Below are positions 1 to 10,100 of a stretch of 64,000 bases of DNA, piece by piece. Positions within the stretch are counted from its first letter, which is position 1, and every line of letters begins with the position of its first letter. The translations under genes were made by a program, and so were the position numbers. The notes under the pieces were generated by a model. The model was not told where the DNA came from and searched no databases. It was given only the letters and a program-made list of their open reading frames with translations. The stretch spans positions 682,001-746,000 of the forward strand of contig NZ_PUEJ01000001.1 in NCBI RefSeq assembly GCF_002982075.1, read 5' to 3'. Source of the stretch: Labrys okinawensis (lineage in GTDB: Bacteria > Pseudomonadota > Alphaproteobacteria > Rhizobiales > Labraceae).

Positions 1-42
1 GTTGTGTCCGGCGGGTCGTTCTTGCCAGGTGCCAATTCGTCC

Positions 43-1392
43 TCAGGGCCTGAGGGGCGCATAGGCCCGCGTGCCCTCCCCGCCTTTCCTGATCTCCCGC
101 CCGACGAGAAAGGCGAGGACGGCCGAGAGCAGCATGAAGGCCCCCACGATGATCATCGGAGCCTGGTAGAGGCCGGTGTAGTCCTTGACGGCACCGGTGA
201 CATAGGGCGCCGCGAAGCCGGCCACATTGCCGATGGTGTTGATGAGAGCGATGCCGGCTGCGGCCGCCGCGCCGGACAGGAAGCGACCCGGCAAGGCCCA
301 GAAATTCGGCAGGGCCGAGAAGATGGCGCAGGCCGTGACGGTGATGCAGGCGACCGTGGTCTCGGGGGTGGGCATATAGAGCGCCAGCGGGATGCTGATC
401 GCGCCGACCAGCGCCGGAATGCCGATATGCCAGGCCCGCACCCCGCGCTTCGTCGCGTCGCGGCTCCACAGATAGAGCGCGATGGCGGCGGGAAGATAGG
501 GAATGGCGATGATCAGCCCGGCCTGGAACACGGAGAACTTGGTGGCGAACTTCGCCTCGAAGCCGGAAACGATGGTGGGCAGGAAGAAAGCCAGTGCATA
601 GAGGCCATAGATCATGCCGAAATAGATGAGCGCCAGCAGCCAGACCCGGCCGCTCGACAGGGCCGCGCCGATCGAGCCGTTGTGCGGCTCACGCTTGGCG
701 CTGTCCTCGCGGGCGAGTTCGCCGGTGAGCCACCTCTTCTCTTCGGCGCTGAGCCACTTCGCATCCTTGGGCGAGTCCGGCAGGTAGAACCAGGTGACGA
801 TGCCGACCACGATGGCCGGGATCGAGACGCCGAAGAACATGATCCGCCAGCCTTCGAGGCCGAAGAAGCCGTGGGCCTGGATGAAAGAGGAGGCCAGCGG
901 CGCGCCGATTACCGTCGTCATCGGCTGGGCGATATAGAAGAGGGCGAGGATGTTGGCCCGGTGGCGGGCCGGCACCCAGGTGCTGAGATAGAGGATCGCG
1001 CCCGGGAAGAAGCCCGCTTCGGCGATGCCCAGCAGGAAGCGCAGGACATAGAGCTCGGTGACGCCGCTGACCCAGGTGAACAGCACCGAGACGATGCCCC
1101 AGGTCACCATGATGCGCGCAAGCCAGCGCCGTCCGCCGAATTTGTGCAGGGCCAGGTTGCTGGGAATTTCGAGCAGGATGTAGCCGATGAAGAAGATGCC
1201 GGCGGCGAAGCCGAATTGGGTGGCCGTGAGCCCCAGATCCTTCGTCAGGCCATGCGGGCCGGCGAAGGAAATCGCGGTCCGGTCCAGGAAGTTGATGAAG
1301 AACATCAGACCCAGGAAGGGCGCGAGGCGCCAGGTGGCCTTGCGGATGGCCGATCGTTCGACAGGGTCGATCGCGAGGGTATTCGAGCTCAT
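43..1392 (-). CDS. MFS transporter, anion:cation symporter (ACS) type
   Basis: This is an inner-membrane major facilitator of about 449 residues with roughly 12 hydrophobic segments. The first helix carries NFLDRTAISFA, the N-x-x-D-R pattern typical of the ACS group, which takes up organic and sugar acids. The ATG at 1392 is preceded by GGAGG with five intervening bases (AAAAA counting to the codon), so I prefer it over the TTG 12 bases further upstream. It lies 142 bases downstream of the 6-phosphogluconate-dehydrogenase-like gene on the same strand, which suggests uptake and catabolism of a sugar acid. The substrate cannot be read from the sequence. The family call is strong and the substrate class is inferred. 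Confidence 0.9.
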   Translation of the reverse strand: MSSNTLAIDPVERSAIRKATWRLAPFLGLMFFINFLDRTAISFAGPHGLTKDLGLTATQFGFAAGIFFIGYILLEIPSNLALHKFGGRRWLARIMVTWGIVSVLFTWVSGVTELYVLRFLLGIAEAGFFPGAILYLSTWVPARHRANILALFYIAQPMTTVIGAPLASSFIQAHGFFGLEGWRIMFFGVSIPAIVVGIVTWFYLPDSPKDAKWLSAEEKRWLTGELAREDSAKREPHNGSIGAALSSGRVWLLALIYFGMIYGLYALAFFLPTIVSGFEAKFATKFSVFQAGLIIAIPYLPAAIALYLWSRDATKRGVRAWHIGIPALVGAISIPLALYMPTPETTVACITVTACAIFSALPNFWALPGRFLSGAAAAAGIALINTIGNVAGFAAPYVTGAVKDYTGLYQAPMIIVGAFMLLSAVLAFLVGREIRKGGEGTRAYAPLRP

Positions 1393-1534
1393 TTTTCCTC
1401 CCAATGAGCAAAGCGCCTCCTCCTGTGTGTTGTTTTTGGAGGCGCTGGCGGCTGGCTGCTCGACGGGTCGTCCAGAAGCCTGGTCGAAAGCAGGCAGCCG
1501 CCACCAGGGGGTGACGGCTGTTGCAAGATCCAGT

Positions 1535-2362
1535 TCAGGTGATGCGGCGGATGCTGTCGGCGATCTCGTTCGGCTCGAAGACGCGCTTCCAGTCGTCCCG
1601 CATCAGGGCCGGCTTGCCGAAGGCAATCGCCTTGTTGCAGGCATCGGAGAACACACCCTCGACCTCGCCGAAGATCACCGCACCCAGCACGTTCATATGG
1701 CCGAGCAGAAAGTCACGGGCCGCCTCGCGGGGCACGCCCCGGGCCACCACCTCGTCCATGGCCTCGCGCATCACCACGAGCAGGGTTGCGCAGACGGTCT
1801 CTGACAGACCCGGCTCCAGCAGCGCCATCTGCTCCACGGTGACGCGATGGGAGCGCATGACCGGTGCCCAGATCACCTTGGCGATCTCCTCGCCGACCGC
1901 ATAGGCGCTCTCCGGGCCCTGCATCAGCGCGCTGACGATGTGCTGCTTGGCCGCGATCCCGCCGAAATGGTCCTTCTTGGCGGCCATCTCCGTCTCGTCG
2001 TTGAAGATCGGCGGATGGCAGGGATGAGTGACGAAATAGGTCAGGTCGGGGCGATCGGGAAGATGACCGGCAAAGGGCGCGGCAGCGTCGAGCACGACCA
2101 CCATGGTGCCGGGCTTGAGCTTGTCGGCAATGCCGGCGGCAACCTTGCCGATCAGCGTATCGGGAACGGCGAGAATGACGACGTTGGCCCCGTCCAGAGC
2201 CGCATCCGGCGCGACGCTGTCGAGGCCAAGGCCGGTCTTGAGGCGTTCCTGGCCGGCTGCGCTCACCTCGACATGCCGGACCTCGAAACTCGACGTCTTG
2301 AGGTTGCTGGCCAGCCGGTAGCCCATCTTTCCGCCGGCGCCAAAGAGCGCGATCGTCGTCAT
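1535..2362 (-). CDS. NAD(P)-dependent 6-phosphogluconate-dehydrogenase-like enzyme, candidate D-apionate oxidoisomerase
   Basis: The 275-residue soluble enzyme begins with a Rossmann fold (FGAGGKMGYRLA, residues 7-18) and continues as an all-helical domain like the C-terminal part of 6-phosphogluconate dehydrogenases. The internal HPCHPPIFNDE segment is what I associate with the short family that includes the D-apionate oxidoisomerase ApnO. It is much shorter than true Gnd (about 470 residues). The start has GAGGAG six bases upstream of ATG. The MFS gene follows on the same strand, so the pair could import and convert a branched or C4-C5 sugar acid. The oxidoreductase class is solid; the apionate assignment is a guess from family memory. 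A 17-base inverted repeat at 2407-2423 may control it. Confidence 0.75.
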   Translation of the reverse strand: MTTIALFGAGGKMGYRLASNLKTSSFEVRHVEVSAAGQERLKTGLGLDSVAPDAALDGANVVILAVPDTLIGKVAAGIADKLKPGTMVVVLDAAAPFAGHLPDRPDLTYFVTHPCHPPIFNDETEMAAKKDHFGGIAAKQHIVSALMQGPESAYAVGEEIAKVIWAPVMRSHRVTVEQMALLEPGLSETVCATLLVVMREAMDEVVARGVPREAARDFLLGHMNVLGAVIFGEVEGVFSDACNKAIAFGKPALMRDDWKRVFEPNEIADSIRRIT

Positions 2363-2692
2363 GCAGATCTCCTCTCGAATTCGAGCGGCTTATAGATCTA
2401 CTGGTATGATGAGTCAATCATCACTTGTGATGTGACGTGCTTTTGATTCATCTCCGACGTGATGCGTCCGATGAACAGAAAGCTGGAGCTATCCGCGAAC
2501 GACAACCTCGCGCGGCCAACGGCATACGCGCGAGAATAGAATATTTTGTATAATCAATATCTTATGGTAATATTTGAATTTACTACTTCAGTCCCGAGAG
2601 CGGAGGTGGTGGATCGACTCACCCTTGTCTCGCCAGCCGAAAGCGGGAGCGCCCAAGCGGGTCCACAGGCCAGCTTCTTTTACTCGGCCGGG
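2363..2692. other. Intergenic region upstream of the PGDH-like gene
   Basis: This 330-base gap lies between the redoxin gene end and the PGDH-like gene start, both on the minus strand. It includes an AT-rich stretch (about 2535-2585) that could hold the minus-strand promoter and the inverted repeat at 2407-2423. I see no convincing gene here; the open frames do not show coding character. Confidence 0.5.
2407..2423. promoter_or_regulatory. Inverted repeat, possible operator of the PGDH-like/MFS unit
   Basis: The sequence TGATGA-GTCAA-TCATCA is a perfect 6-5-6 inverted repeat 45 bases upstream of the ATG at 2362. The position fits a repressor site over the promoter. The regulator is not visible in the window. 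Confidence 0.4.
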
Positions 2693-3367
2693 TCAGTGCG
2701 CCCTACCTTCCCGAGGCTCCAGCAATGTCCGGGCTGCCGCGACCAACTCCTGCGTGGACGGGAATTTTCCCAGCCCTGCCAATCCCTCGCTGCATTCGAT
2801 ATGGGTCCAGCGTACGAACCCATCGCTGTCGATGAGAAACTGGCCCTTGAGCTGAGGCCATTGCCGTTCCATGTCGGCATGGTCGATCGAATTCTCGACA
2901 TAGCCATCGAGCCGCGCCAGCGTGTCGGCCGCCTGCCGCACAGGCAGGGGTTCGGGCAACTCGCCGGTGGGATTGACATGGAGCTCCGCCAAGGCGGCCA
3001 TCAGATCCGGCGTGGGCATCGGCTTGGGAACGCCATAGGCGCGATGCGTCGAAAGTTCCGGATCGGTGGCAATGCGCAAACGGCTCGGGCGAAACTTGAA
3101 ATAAAGGCGCGCATTTTCGAGTTCGGTGGCAACGATGCCGAGCGTCTCGACCCCCAATGCCTGCAATTGCGGGCCAGCGGCCGCCATCTGAGCGATCGAC
3201 CTGCGGCAGAAGGGACACCAGAGCCCGACGAACAAGGCAAGGAAGAGCGAGCTCTTGCCGCGATAATCGGCGAGCGACACCGTGCCCGATCCATCGAGAG
3301 CGGGCAGCGAAAAATCCGGCGCGCGTTCACCCGGGGCGATCGGCACCAGTATCGGCTGCATGCTCAT
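2693..3367 (-). CDS. Redoxin / AhpC-TSA-like thioredoxin-fold protein
   Basis: The 224-residue protein has the thioredoxin-like peroxiredoxin layout: an APDFSLPALDG strand near residue 15, then GLWCPFCRRS (about residues 48-57), a CxxC redox centre at the position of the AhpC/redoxin active site. No signal peptide is seen, so it is probably cytoplasmic. The start at 3367 has AGGGG seven bases upstream. It stands alone between the cyclase gene and the PGDH-like gene. Its electron donor and substrate are unknown; peroxide reduction or disulfide exchange are both possible. Confidence 0.85.
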   Translation of the reverse strand: MSMQPILVPIAPGERAPDFSLPALDGSGTVSLADYRGKSSLFLALFVGLWCPFCRRSIAQMAAAGPQLQALGVETLGIVATELENARLYFKFRPSRLRIATDPELSTHRAYGVPKPMPTPDLMAALAELHVNPTGELPEPLPVRQAADTLARLDGYVENSIDHADMERQWPQLKGQFLIDSDGFVRWTHIECSEGLAGLGKFPSTQELVAAARTLLEPREGRAH

Positions 3368-3485
3368 GCGAAACCCCTTTCATCTCGAGGCAAAACCCAT
3401 TGTCACGAAATGATTTTCGGCCTTCGCTCTTCGCCTCGGTCCGGCCTGCCAATTCGAGGTGGTCCCGATCCAATCGCAAAACACG

Positions 3486-6400
3486 TCAGCATAGAAACGG
3501 CAAAACCATCAGGGCGTCGGGTTCGAGGCCGGCTCGCTGACAGACCTCCTCCGACTTGGCCAAGTATAGCGCCGCTTGGTCCTGGTTCCCAGCATCGAGA
3601 TGGAGCGTGCCCAGACCGTCATAACAGGGAAACAGGAATTGCGGTTCACCCATCTGCTCGGCCAGGCGCAAGGCCTCCTCGTAGGACGCGAAGGCGAGCG
3701 CATGCTCGCCCCGGCACTGATAGATCTGGCCAAGGATGATCAATGGTGCCGCCAGATGGTCGAGCAGGCCCAGCCGCCGGTCGAGATCGACCGCCATCTG
3801 CGCCGCCTTGACGCCTTCCGCCTCGCACCGATCCGTCAGGGCGCAATAGGCGACGGCGAGATTGGCATAGATGCGGGACTGGAAGCCCAGATCTCCCACC
3901 TTCTTGGCGGTTTCCAGGCCGCGCAGACAGGTTGCGATGCTGCGCTCGGGATCGAGAGTGCTGTAGAGCACGCCGAGATTGGTATAGCCGCGGCAGGCGG
4001 CCTGCAGCAGATGATGGTCCTCGGCCAACCGGACGCTGCGTTCGATCTGCTCTACGGCGACCGCCGACCGGCCGGTGCGTGCCAGCGCCACGCCCATCGT
4101 GTTGTAGGCCTGGGCGCGTATCGCCGCGAGGTCACGCATATGATCCGGTTCGGGATCGGCCTTGGTATCGCGATCGGCCTCGGCCAGCGCCCGTTCCGCC
4201 CAGGCGATCGCCCCGTCATTGTCGCCGGCGCGGAAGGCAAGCCGGCCGACCTCCTGGTACAACTGCGCGCGCTCGGGCAAATAGCCCTCCTCGCCGAGCA
4301 AAGCGAGGCCCCGCATGAAGCAGGCCCTGGCCCCCTCGCGATCGCCGGCCTCCCAATGCAGGCCGCCGATCTTGCGCTGGAGCCGGGCCGCCCCGGCCCG
4401 GTCGCCCGCGGCCTCGAGCGCCTCGCACACTGCCTCGTAGTGAACCGCCGCCTCGGTTCGCCGCTCGGTCAGCGCCAGGAGATCCGCCAGCCGTTCCCGC
4501 GTGGAACGGATGTCGCTCTCACCGCCCGGACAATCGGCCAGAGTACGAAGAGCCCGCTCATAGTGCCGGATCGCATCTTCGTTGGCATAGACGGCTCGGG
4601 CCCGGTCGCCGGCCGCCATGAGATAGTGTGCGCCCCTGGCCTTGTCGAAACTCAGGCTCCAGTGATGACCCAGCGCCTCGAGGTCGCTCAAACGCTCGGG
4701 CCGGCTGCCGACCGCATGTTCGAGCGCGCGGCCGGCCCGTTCATGCAGTTCGGTCCGGCGGGACAGGAGCAGATTGTGATAGACGGCCTCGTGGACAAGG
4801 GCATGGGCAAAGCGGTGGCTCCCGCCCTCGCCGACCCGGCAGAGGAAACCGGCTTCGGCCAGACGGCGAAGCGCCGCGTCGACCGCAGCCGGCTCCGCGG
4901 CAATTTGGGTGAGAAGGTCCTGTTCGAACGCCATGCCGAGCACGGCCGCCGCATACAGCACGCGCCGCTCGGCGACGGCCAGCCCGTCGACACGCGAGAG
5001 CAGCAGCCCCTGCAGGGTCGGCGGCACATCCTCGGCGTCGAGCGGCGCCGTGAAGGTCCAGCGACTGCCTTCCTTTTTCAGAATGCCCCTGGCCACGAGG
5101 CTTCGAACGATCTCTTCGACGAAGAGGGGGTTGCCGCCCGCCCGCCTGGTGACGAAGGCCTGGATGTCCGCGAGGGCGTCGCCATCGGCCTCGCCGAAAA
5201 GAGAACCGAGGAAGGTCCGCGTCTCATCGGCGGAGAGCGGGGCGAGATGAAGGCTCGATTGCGAGGCGCGGGCGAGGCGCAACGACGGCCCGCCGGGGCG
5301 ATGCGATAGCACGATCATCAAGCGCCGGTCGGCAAGATGATCGGCCACGTCGCACAGAAGATCCACGGAGGCCATGTCGGCCCAATGGAGGTCTTCGACG
5401 ACGATGAGCAGATGCCCCTGATCGAGGCGCCGCGCGATCAGCATGCGCGCGGCAAGCGCGATCTGGCGCTTCACCTGTTCCGGCGCGAGGTCTCCCGACG
5501 GCACGCCCTCCACACCCAGCATGTAGTTCAGGACCGGTGCAACCGCATCCGCCACGTCGGCCTCGGCGCCGAGCGCCACGAGGCCCGCAGCCAGCTTCCG
5601 ACTTGCCGTTTCGAGCGTATCGTCCCGGTGCACCCGATAGGCTTCGCGAAACAAGGCAGCGAAGAGACCATAGGCGGGTTCCCCGAGGGACGAGCAAACG
5701 GCCTGGCGGACGGCGCCGCCGGCAAGCTTTCCCTGCGTTTCGAGCATGCCGAGGAATTCGGCGATCAGCCGCGACTTGCCGGCGCCCGCTTCCCCCACGA
5801 GATCGACGACCTGCGCCGATCCGGTCTGCGCCCGTTCGAAGAGCGCGACGAGCCGCGCCAGTTCCTCGTCGCGGCCGACCATCCGGCTTTCCAAGCCGTG
5901 CGCGGCCAGCCCTCGTCCGGAAGCCGGCATGGCCAGCCGTCCGACCAGCCGATAGGCCGCGACCGGTGCCGCCTTGCCTCGCAAGGTGAGGTCGGGCACG
6001 GGCTCGAAAGCGAAACGGTGGCGGGTCAACGCCTGGGTTGCCTCGGAGACCAGGATGGCACCCGAGGCCGCCGCCAGCAGGCGGGCCGTCGTATTGACGG
6101 TGTCGCCGGTCACCGCATAGCTGGCCCCGGCGGCCCGACCGAGATGACCGGCCACGACCAGACCGGTATGGATGCCGATATGAAGGCTCACCGGCTGGCC
6201 AAGGCGCCCGGCCCAGTGCTCGTCGAGCCGGTTCGCCTCGACCGTCATGTCCAGCGCCGCGCCGAGAGCCCGCTCCGGATCGTCCTCATGGGCCAGCGGC
6301 GCGCCGAACACGGCCAGCACGGCATCGCCGACGAACTTCTCCACGAAACCCTGATAATGCGCCACCACATTTGCCAGCGTTTCGAACAGGGCGTTCTGGA

Positions 6401-6737
6401 AGGCTCGGACGTCCTCCGGGTCGAGGCGCTCGGAAAGAGCGGTGAAGCTGGAGACATCGGCGAAAAGCACCGTTACCTGCCGCCGGTCCGCCTCGGGACG
6501 ATCGGGCGTCCCAGCCGATGCGACGCCATCGACAAGCGATGCGGCGTCGGGCTCGGCGGCAGGCAGGCCAGGCGGGCGCGCCGTTCCGCAGCGCGGGCAG
6601 AAGGCAAAACCAGGCGCGCAGGCAAATCCGCATTTCGCACAAGGCGTCGGTTGCGCCCGCCCGCAATGCGGACAGAACGCGAAACCCGATGCCAATTCCA
6701 GACCGCAACCCGCACAAGCCATGGAACGATCCGCCAC
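3486..6737 (-). CDS. Zinc-ribbon / class III nucleotide cyclase / AAA ATPase / TPR signalling protein
   Basis: This 1083-residue cytoplasmic protein begins with two double-CxxC zinc ribbons (residues 8-51). A class III adenylate/guanylate cyclase domain follows (about 85-260). It keeps both metal-binding aspartates (VLFADVSSF and KFVGDAVLAVFG) and the transition-state residues in GDTVNTTARL. Next come an AAA_16-type NTPase with Walker A GEAGAGKS (about 318-325) and tetratricopeptide repeats to the C-terminus. This is the known architecture of large bacterial cyclase-ATPase sensors. The start is ambiguous: GTG at 6737 (a GGGGGAG run about 12 bases upstream) or ATG at 6722. It is divergent from the cNMP-binding membrane protein at 7170, a likely target of its product. 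The last codons overlap a dispersed repeat. Confidence 0.9.
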   Translation of the reverse strand: MADRSMACAGCGLELASGFAFCPHCGRAQPTPCAKCGFACAPGFAFCPRCGTARPPGLPAAEPDAASLVDGVASAGTPDRPEADRRQVTVLFADVSSFTALSERLDPEDVRAFQNALFETLANVVAHYQGFVEKFVGDAVLAVFGAPLAHEDDPERALGAALDMTVEANRLDEHWAGRLGQPVSLHIGIHTGLVVAGHLGRAAGASYAVTGDTVNTTARLLAAASGAILVSEATQALTRHRFAFEPVPDLTLRGKAAPVAAYRLVGRLAMPASGRGLAAHGLESRMVGRDEELARLVALFERAQTGSAQVVDLVGEAGAGKSRLIAEFLGMLETQGKLAGGAVRQAVCSSLGEPAYGLFAALFREAYRVHRDDTLETASRKLAAGLVALGAEADVADAVAPVLNYMLGVEGVPSGDLAPEQVKRQIALAARMLIARRLDQGHLLIVVEDLHWADMASVDLLCDVADHLADRRLMIVLSHRPGGPSLRLARASQSSLHLAPLSADETRTFLGSLFGEADGDALADIQAFVTRRAGGNPLFVEEIVRSLVARGILKKEGSRWTFTAPLDAEDVPPTLQGLLLSRVDGLAVAERRVLYAAAVLGMAFEQDLLTQIAAEPAAVDAALRRLAEAGFLCRVGEGGSHRFAHALVHEAVYHNLLLSRRTELHERAGRALEHAVGSRPERLSDLEALGHHWSLSFDKARGAHYLMAAGDRARAVYANEDAIRHYERALRTLADCPGGESDIRSTRERLADLLALTERRTEAAVHYEAVCEALEAAGDRAGAARLQRKIGGLHWEAGDREGARACFMRGLALLGEEGYLPERAQLYQEVGRLAFRAGDNDGAIAWAERALAEADRDTKADPEPDHMRDLAAIRAQAYNTMGVALARTGRSAVAVEQIERSVRLAEDHHLLQAACRGYTNLGVLYSTLDPERSIATCLRGLETAKKVGDLGFQSRIYANLAVAYCALTDRCEAEGVKAAQMAVDLDRRLGLLDHLAAPLIILGQIYQCRGEHALAFASYEEALRLAEQMGEPQFLFPCYDGLGTLHLDAGNQDQAALYLAKSEEVCQRAGLEPDALMVLPFLC

Positions 6738-7169
6738 CGGTGAAACGAGCTCCCCCTGCCTTAATCCGAGAGGTCCCCTCGCGGGTCCGGCCGCAGATCC
6801 GGCGGATCGAGCGTCGTCAGGCGGAAGACAATGCGTCTTCCTGCTCCAAGGACAGGATTTTACTCACTTTTTTAGCTTTGGGCAGCCGGTATCATAGCCG
6901 CCCGCCAGGCTCTTTTCTGCCCGACGACCATGCTTCCCATCGGAACAAGCAGGTCCGGACAGCGAGGTTGGGACAAAGGCTGCCACTTCGTTCGGAAGAG
7001 GTAGGCACATTTTTTTGCGGATGCGCTATAAATTTGAGATGCTTCAATTCGTGAGATAAATTCAATGTAATTGTTCTTTTACTTGAATTTGGACTTTGGA
7101 CGGCGGCTAAAAAGCCTTGATCGAGTTATGTGCGCTGTCGGTACGAGGCCCCCGGTGAAGCGAGCATTC
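6738..7169. other. Divergent intergenic region between cyclase and cNMP-binding membrane protein
   Basis: About 430 bases without a convincing gene. The part from about 7005 to 7090 is AT-rich and is the most likely location of the plus-strand promoter. An in-frame extension of the downstream gene up to a TTG at 7071 is open but lacks an SD and does not resemble a protein N-terminus. Confidence 0.5.
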
Positions 7170-10100
7170 ATGGCGACGACACCGCCCGGCAGGTCGGCCC
7201 GGAAATCCGCCGAAGCGGCAGCGGCCGGCAAAGGGCTGCCACCCCTGTTTTCCTACATCTGGCAGAACAGTCGTCGGCAGCAGGTCGTCGTACTCATAGT
7301 CGTGCTTGCTTCCCTGCCCTTCTACTTTCTGTCGCTCGACCTGCCGCGCAGCATCGTCAATGACGCCATCCAGGGACGCGCCTTTCAGCATGGCGCCGCC
7401 GAAGCACCGCTTTTCGCCTTCAACCTCGCCTTGCCGTCCTTCCTGGGAGGCGGAACCCTGCACTATCCCGGCATGGAATTGTCCCGCATCGCCTATCTGA
7501 TGGTGCTGAGTTCGGCCTTCATGCTGCTGGTGCTGGTCAACGGCGCCTTTCGCTATGTCATCAATATGCAGAAGGGCAAGCTGGGCGAAGGCCTGCTGCG
7601 CCGCCTGCGTCTCGATCTCTTCAACCTGCTGCTGCGCTTCCGGCCCGAGGCAGTCCGCAATGTCCGCTCGGCGGAAGTCGCCACCATCATCCGCGACGAG
7701 GTCGAACCCATCGGCGGCTTCGTCGGCGATGCCTATATCCAGCCCGCCTTCCTCGGCAGCCAGGCGCTCACCGCCCTCGCCTTCATCCTGCTGCAAAGCC
7801 CCCTTCTCGGCCTTCTCGCCGCGGCGATGGTGTTGGTGCAGGGCGCGGTCATCCCGCGTCTTCGGCGTGAGCAGCTCAGGCTCGGCCGCCAGCGCCAGGC
7901 GCGTTCACGCTCGCTGGCCGGCCATATCGGCGAGATTGTCGACGGGATAGGCGAGGTGAGCAATCACGGCACAGCCGCCTATGAACGCCAGAAGATCACC
8001 GGCATCCTCGATGACCTGTTCTGGATCCGCTATCGGCTCTACGGCCGGAAGTTCATGGTGAAATTCATCAATTCCGTGCTGGCGCAGGTGACCCCCTTTC
8101 TGTTCTACGCGCTGGGCGGCTATTTCGCGCTGCGTGGCTCGCTCGACATCGGCCAGCTCGTCGCGGTGATCGCCGCCTATCGCGACCTGCCGCCTCCCAT
8201 CAAGGAACTGATCGACTGGGATCAGCAGCGCCAGGACGTCGAAGTCAAATATGAGCAGATCCTGGAACAGTTCTCTCTGGCGGAACTTCCCGAACCCGCC
8301 GGCGAAACGCCCCAACTGGCGGCCGGAGGCACCATCGCGATCGAGGCGCTCAGGGTGCGCGCCCCGAGCGGCGACGTCCTGCTCGACAATGCCAATCTGG
8401 TCCTGCCTCTCGGCGCGCACGTCATGCTCACCGGATCCCGGGGTGAAGGCTTCATCACCCTGGCCCAGGTGCTCGCGCGCCGCCTTACCGAATTCGACGG
8501 CACGGTCCGCCTTGCCGGCCAGGATATCGCCGCCTTTTCCCCGGGCTGGATCGGAGAGAACCTTGGATATCTCGGTCCCGATTTCATCATTTTCGGGCGC
8601 TCCATACGCGAGAACATCGTCTACAGCCTGCGCGGCCCGCGCGCCGGGCAGGGTTTGCCGTCCCCCGCCGATCCAGGCGGCGGCCGACCCGACCAGGCAA
8701 TCCGCCCCGGCGGGGAAGCGGAAGCTGCAACCTCTTCCATCGACCTGCGCAGGGCCGGCGCAGCCCATGCCGGCGAACTCGACGACATCATCGTCGCCCT
8801 GCTGGGCGAGATTGGCCTGGCCGATGCCGTTTATGGCTTCGGCCTGTCTCGCACATTCAATCTGGAACCCGACCGGGATCTCGCCGAGCGCCTCGTCGAC
8901 TGCCGCCGACGCCTCGTCCAGGAGCTCGAGGCAACCCATCTCGCCGATCTGATCGAACCATTCGATCCGGCCCGCTTCAACCGCTACGCCACCATCGGCG
9001 AGAATCTGTTCTTCGGTGTTCCGGTTGCCGAAGGTGCCATCGAGACACTGATCGAGGACGCGGAAATTGCCGCGCTGCTCGCAGAAGGAGGGCTCGGAGA
9101 CAGCCTGGTTGCCCTGGGGCTGAAAGTCGCCGCAACCATGGTGGAGATCTTTTCGCAGATCGCCAGCGATCACGCCGTGTTCGAGCGCTTCTCGTTCATC
9201 TCATCGAGTGACCTGCCGCGCTTTGCCGAGATAGCCTCTCGCGCCGGCAGTCGCGGCACCAGCGCACTCACCTATCCGGAACGCCGTTCCCTGCTGCTGC
9301 TGGCGCTCCACTATGTCGAAACCCGCCATCGGCTCGGACTGCTCACCGCCCCCCTTGCCGATGAGATCGTGCGGACGCGCGGGCGGATCATGGCGCTCGA
9401 TCCGGCCCGGTTCGCCCGGCTGCTGGAGTTCTATGCTCCCGATCGGCTCTGCCCCGTCGCGCCGCTGCGCGACAATCTCCTGTTCGGGCGTATCGACCAT
9501 GCCATGGCGCATGCCGAGGAACGGATCATGGTCGCATTGCGCAAGGTCGTGCGTGATTGCGGCCTCGAGCGGATCATCTACCAACTCGGCCTGGACCAGG
9601 AGGCCGGGCCCGGCGGGCGGCTGCTGCCGGCAACCCATCGATGTGCCCTCGCCCTCGCCCGCTGCCTGATCAAGCGCCCCAGGATTCTCATCCTCGACCA
9701 GCTCGACCTGATGTTTGCCGAAGGCCAGCGTGCCACCATCCTGGAGGTGGTGCGCCGGCACATGGCGGGACGCACCCTTGTCGTCGCCATGCGCGATACC
9801 ACCTCCCGAGACCTGTTCGATATCGTGGTGACCACCCGCGGCAACCGCATTGAATCGGTGTCGAAACCCTCCGCGCCTTCGGACGCACAGGAAGCGGCAG
9901 CGCAGACGCCGGTCGAGGAACTGGCCGAGATCCAGGCCCTGCGCGACGTGCCGATGTTCGCGGCCCTCGATACCCCGCGGCTGAAATTGATCGCCTTCAC
10001 CTGCGAACGCATCTCTTTCGAACAGGACGAAATCCTGTTCCGTCAGGGGGACATCGCCGATGCAGCCTATGTCATTCTCTCGGGGACCGCCGATGCCTTC

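Noticed and set aside
4..1407. 467-codon open frame opposite the MFS transporter
   Set aside because: Same reasoning: antisense shadow in GC-rich DNA, no SD and no protein-like features.
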